DNA of 9,317 nt from Acidimicrobiaceae bacterium (GTDB lineage: Bacteria > Actinomycetota > Acidimicrobiia > Acidimicrobiales > UBA8190). Positions 7,265-9,317 of this stretch are shown here, one piece after another. The stretch lies in NCBI GenBank assembly GCA_003131945.1, contig PKWD01000396.1:35938-45254 (forward strand), read 5' to 3'. Made by a program: the position numbers and the translations under genes. The notes under the pieces are model-generated. The model did not search any database and was not told where the DNA came from. It saw nothing but the letters and a program-made list of their open reading frames with translations. Position 1 is the first letter of the stretch. Every line of letters starts with the position of its first letter.

Positions 7265-7296
7265 GAGCCAATCGTGGCGATTGCCACGATTGGCTC
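7265..7296 (-). terminator. perfect 14-bp inverted repeat, probable terminator
   Basis: Bases 7265-7278 (GAGCCAATCGTGGC) and 7283-7296 (GCCACGATTGGCTC) are exact reverse complements separated by the four-base loop GATT. The hairpin begins 2 bp beyond the stop codon of the FtsX-like permease remnant on the minus strand and is followed there by GTTGAACTGTTTG, moderately T-rich but not a full T-tract. Position and strength suggest a Rho-independent or T-poor actinobacterial terminator. A protein-binding palindrome for the downstream operon is the alternative. Confidence 0.7.
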
Positions 7297-7298
7297 CT

Positions 7299-7600
7299 CT
7301 AGACGGTCCACAGCTCTTCTGTCGGTGACACCCGGGCAGCCCGGAGCGCCGGCGCAGGGACGGCGACGGCGCCGATCAGAGGGTCGGCTCCCCAAGGCAT
7401 ACGCCGAGCGTGCCGCCCAGAAGCGCGTGCAGGATTGCCTCGGACAGGACCTGCACCCGGATGTGGCCCCTTGTCGCCCCAAGAACGCGTCGGAGCACGA
7501 TCTCCGATCGTGACTCCCAGAACGAGATGACCATGATGTTGGCCACCGCCGACAGCGACGATGACCAGCCCGCCGAGGGACCGCCATCGTCTCGATAAAC
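7299..7600 (-). pseudogene. FtsX/MacB-like ABC permease, decayed C-terminal fragment
   Basis: This is the remnant of an ABC transporter permease of the FtsX/MacB family. Three blocks in family order are recognisable on the minus strand, each in a different frame from the last. Bases 7577-7545 give LGGLVIVAVGG, the start of a membrane helix. Bases 7543 to about 7380 give ANIMVISFWESRSEIVLRR, then VLGATRGHIRVQVLSEAI, then LHALLGGTLGVCLG, a very typical helix plus cytoplasmic arm; this frame stops at TGA 7376-7378. From about 7377, LIGAVAVPAPALRAARVSP, then TEELWTV, ends at TAG 7299-7301, the standard C-terminus. The last membrane hairpin linker (some 30 residues) between blocks two and three is missing, and an indel separates blocks one and two. 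The N-terminal part, the periplasmic domain and any partner ATPase are absent; the amidohydrolase gene starts 16 bp away on the other strand. The gene is non-functional as read. Confidence 0.85.
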
Positions 7601-7616
7601 ATGGGACACTGCCGTG

Positions 7617-9317
7617 ATGACACACGACCTCGTCATTAGGAACGGTCTCATCGTCGACGGAACTGGTTCACCCGGCACGGTCGGCGATGTGGCGGTGGAC
7701 GGTGATCGGATCACGGCGATCGGAACGATCGAGGACCGTGGCATGCGCGAGATCGATGCCGAGGGGAAGGTCGTCACGCCTGGCTTCGTCGATATCCACA
7801 CCCATCTCGACGCACAGCTGTCGTGGGACCCGATCGCTTCCAGCAGCTGCTGGCACGGTGTAACGAGCGTGGTGATCGGGAACTGTGGGGTGACATTTGC
7901 CCCCTGTGCGCCAGGCGATCGTGAATACCTTGCTGAGCTAATGGAGTCGGTGGAGGACATCCCTCGCGACGCGATCCTCTCCGGGCTGGCGTGGGACTGG
8001 ACGACCTACGGCGAGTATCTCGGGTCGATCGATTCTCTACCCAAAGGGGTGAACGTGGGCGGCATGGTTGGTCATGTGGCACTGCGTCACCACGTGATGG
8101 GCGAGCGCGGTATGTCGGAGGAGCCTGCCACCGACGACGACATCGCCGCCATCTGCGATCTTGTCGACGAGGCGATCGGGGCCGGGGCGCTCGGGTTCGC
8201 CACCAGCCGGACACTTTTGCACCGGGTTCCCGACGGTCGGCCGATTCCCGGGACCTGGGCCGACAATCGTGAATTGTTCGCCATCGGTGACGTGTTGGGC
8301 CGACAGGGTCGGGGGGTCTTCCAAGTCGCACCCCGCTTCGAGCGAGCCGGCGAGCATTTTGAACACGTCGCTGGCGAGGTGCACTGGATGGCCGAGATCC
8401 AGCGCCGCACAGGTCGGCCAGTTACGTTTGCCACCGCACAGACCGACTTGGCGCCCGGTCTGTACCAAAAGATTTTTGAGTGCGTGGAGAACGAGGCGGC
8501 GGCAGGTGCCGTGCTCCGCCCGCAGACCACGCCGCGCGGCATCGCCTTGCTTTTCGGTTTGCAGATGAACACCTTCTTCGATCGCCACCCTGCCTGGAGA
8601 GAGCTGGCCACCCAACCGCTCGATGCTCGTCTCGCTGCCCTCGACGACGCCGATCGCCGCACTGCACTGATCGACGCGGCTCGAGAAAATCAGCGTTTGG
8701 ATTGGAGGAACGTCTTCGTTCTCGCCACCGAGCCGGCGAACTACCGGTTCACACCGGCCGATTCGCTAGCCAGTCACGCCGCCCGCCGAGGCGTTGATGC
8801 GGTTCAGGCCTTCGTCGACATTTCACGGGAGACCCGGGGAGCAGCCCTCTTCAGCTTCCCGTTCCTCAATCACGATCACGACGCCATCGTGTGGATGCTG
8901 GGCAAGGACTACTGCGTGCTCGGTCTGGCTGACTCTGGCGCTCACGTCGGCCAGATCATGGACGCCGGGCAACCGACGTGGCTGCTGGCGTATTGGGTAC
9001 GCGATACCGGACTGATGACACTCGAAGATGCGGTGCGTCGTTTGACGTCGGAGCCGGCAGAGCTGTTCGCCGTGGTTGACCGTGGGCGGATCGCCCCGGG
9101 ACATTTCGCCGACATCAACGTGCTTGAGATGGAATCTTTGAACCTAAAGCTGCCGACGGTTGCGCATGACTTCCCGCTCGGCGCCGGACGTTACGTCCAG
9201 CACGCAACTGGTTACGAGGCGACGATCGTCAACGGCCAGGTTTTCATGGAGAATGGCGAGCACACCGGGGCGCTTGGGGGTGTGACGCTCCGTAGCTACT
9301 TCGACCTGAAAAAGTCG
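7617..9317 (+). CDS. N-acyl-D-amino-acid deacylase family amidohydrolase (3' end at window edge)
   Basis: This is a metal-dependent amidohydrolase of the D-aminoacylase family (COG3653), which hydrolyses N-acyl-D-amino acids or related amides. In all, 567 codons are open to the last base, close to full length; the terminal TGALGGVTLRS is typical of the family end. Residues 1-56 form the beta-sandwich with VIRNGLIVDGTG. FVDIHTHLDAQLSWDP (57-72) holds the HxH metal pair His61 and His63. Cys90 in GNCGVTFAPC matches the D-aminoacylase Cys ligand. LGLADSGAHVG (435-445) carries the catalytic Asp439. FADINVLE is the returning sandwich strand. The two later His ligands of canonical D-aminoacylases fall in FQVAPR (235-240) and VTFATAQTD (269-277) and are not His, so the metal centre differs. 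GTG 7614 is an alternative start; an in-frame TAA at 7596-7598 limits the gene upstream. No good ribosome site is seen. The product probably processes D-amino-acid amides or cyclic imides. Confidence 0.92.
   Translation, partial: MTHDLVIRNGLIVDGTGSPGTVGDVAVDGDRITAIGTIEDRGMREIDAEGKVVTPGFVDIHTHLDAQLSWDPIASSSCWHGVTSVVIGNCGVTFAPCAPGDREYLAELMESVEDIPRDAILSGLAWDWTTYGEYLGSIDSLPKGVNVGGMVGHVALRHHVMGERGMSEEPATDDDIAAICDLVDEAIGAGALGFATSRTLLHRVPDGRPIPGTWADNRELFAIGDVLGRQGRGVFQVAPRFERAGEHFEHVAGEVHWMAEIQRRTGRPVTFATAQTDLAPGLYQKIFECVENEAAAGAVLRPQTTPRGIALLFGLQMNTFFDRHPAWRELATQPLDARLAALDDADRRTALIDAARENQRLDWRNVFVLATEPANYRFTPADSLASHAARRGVDAVQAFVDISRETRGAALFSFPFLNHDHDAIVWMLGKDYCVLGLADSGAHVGQIMDAGQPTWLLAYWVRDTGLMTLEDAVRRLTSEPAELFAVVDRGRIAPGHFADINVLEMESLNLKLPTVAHDFPLGAGRYVQHATGYEATIVNGQVFMENGEHTGALGGVTLRSYFDLKKS

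Overview
The window is GC-rich, tightly packed DNA that reads as actinobacterial. It carries a coenzyme-F420-type luciferase-like oxidoreductase, an ABC-2 exporter of the kind common in Actinobacteria, and gene families typical of soil or aquatic Actinobacteria, possibly an Acidimicrobiia-like lineage. That placement is an inference from gene content only; there is no rRNA or marker gene here.

Layout. (1) Bases 1-3024, plus strand: an exporter operon. It holds the 3' part of an ABC ATPase (N-terminus and Walker A lie outside the window), a 12-helix permease overlapping it by 11 bp, and a TetR-type regulator joined to the permease by an ATGA overlap. The TetR reading frame is broken by one extra base in a CCC run at 2470-2472. 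(2) Bases 3061-4656, minus strand: a SAM-dependent methyltransferase followed by a class II aldolase/adducin-fold protein whose usual catalytic-Glu position appears to be Val. (3) Bases 4657-5160: a divergent spacer, then a short plus-strand PAS-domain start that stops early and looks like a remnant. (4) Bases 5161-7007, minus strand: a two-gene translationally coupled operon, a beta-hydroxyacid dehydrogenase of the glyoxylate/succinic-semialdehyde-reductase type followed by an F420-dependent LLM-class oxidoreductase. (5) Bases 7265-7600: a decayed C-terminal piece of a FtsX/MacB-like ABC permease on the minus strand, ending 2 bp before a perfect 14-bp hairpin that was probably its terminator. 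(6) Bases 7617-9317, plus strand: an N-acyl-D-amino-acid-deacylase-family amidohydrolase, open to the window edge and probably lacking only a few residues.

How the genes relate. The first operon is a self-contained export module with its own regulator, if the frameshift is not a sequencing error. The enzymes in 3061-9317 (aldolase, hydroxyacid reductase, F420 oxidoreductase, D-amidohydrolase) look like accessory catabolic or detoxification functions, but no single pathway can be deduced. I see no CRISPR array, tRNA, rRNA, insertion sequence, phage gene or defence cluster, and no convincing undescribed system. The most informative non-routine signals are three damaged genes (TetR, PAS, FtsX permease) within about 5 kb and unusual active-site positions in two enzymes.
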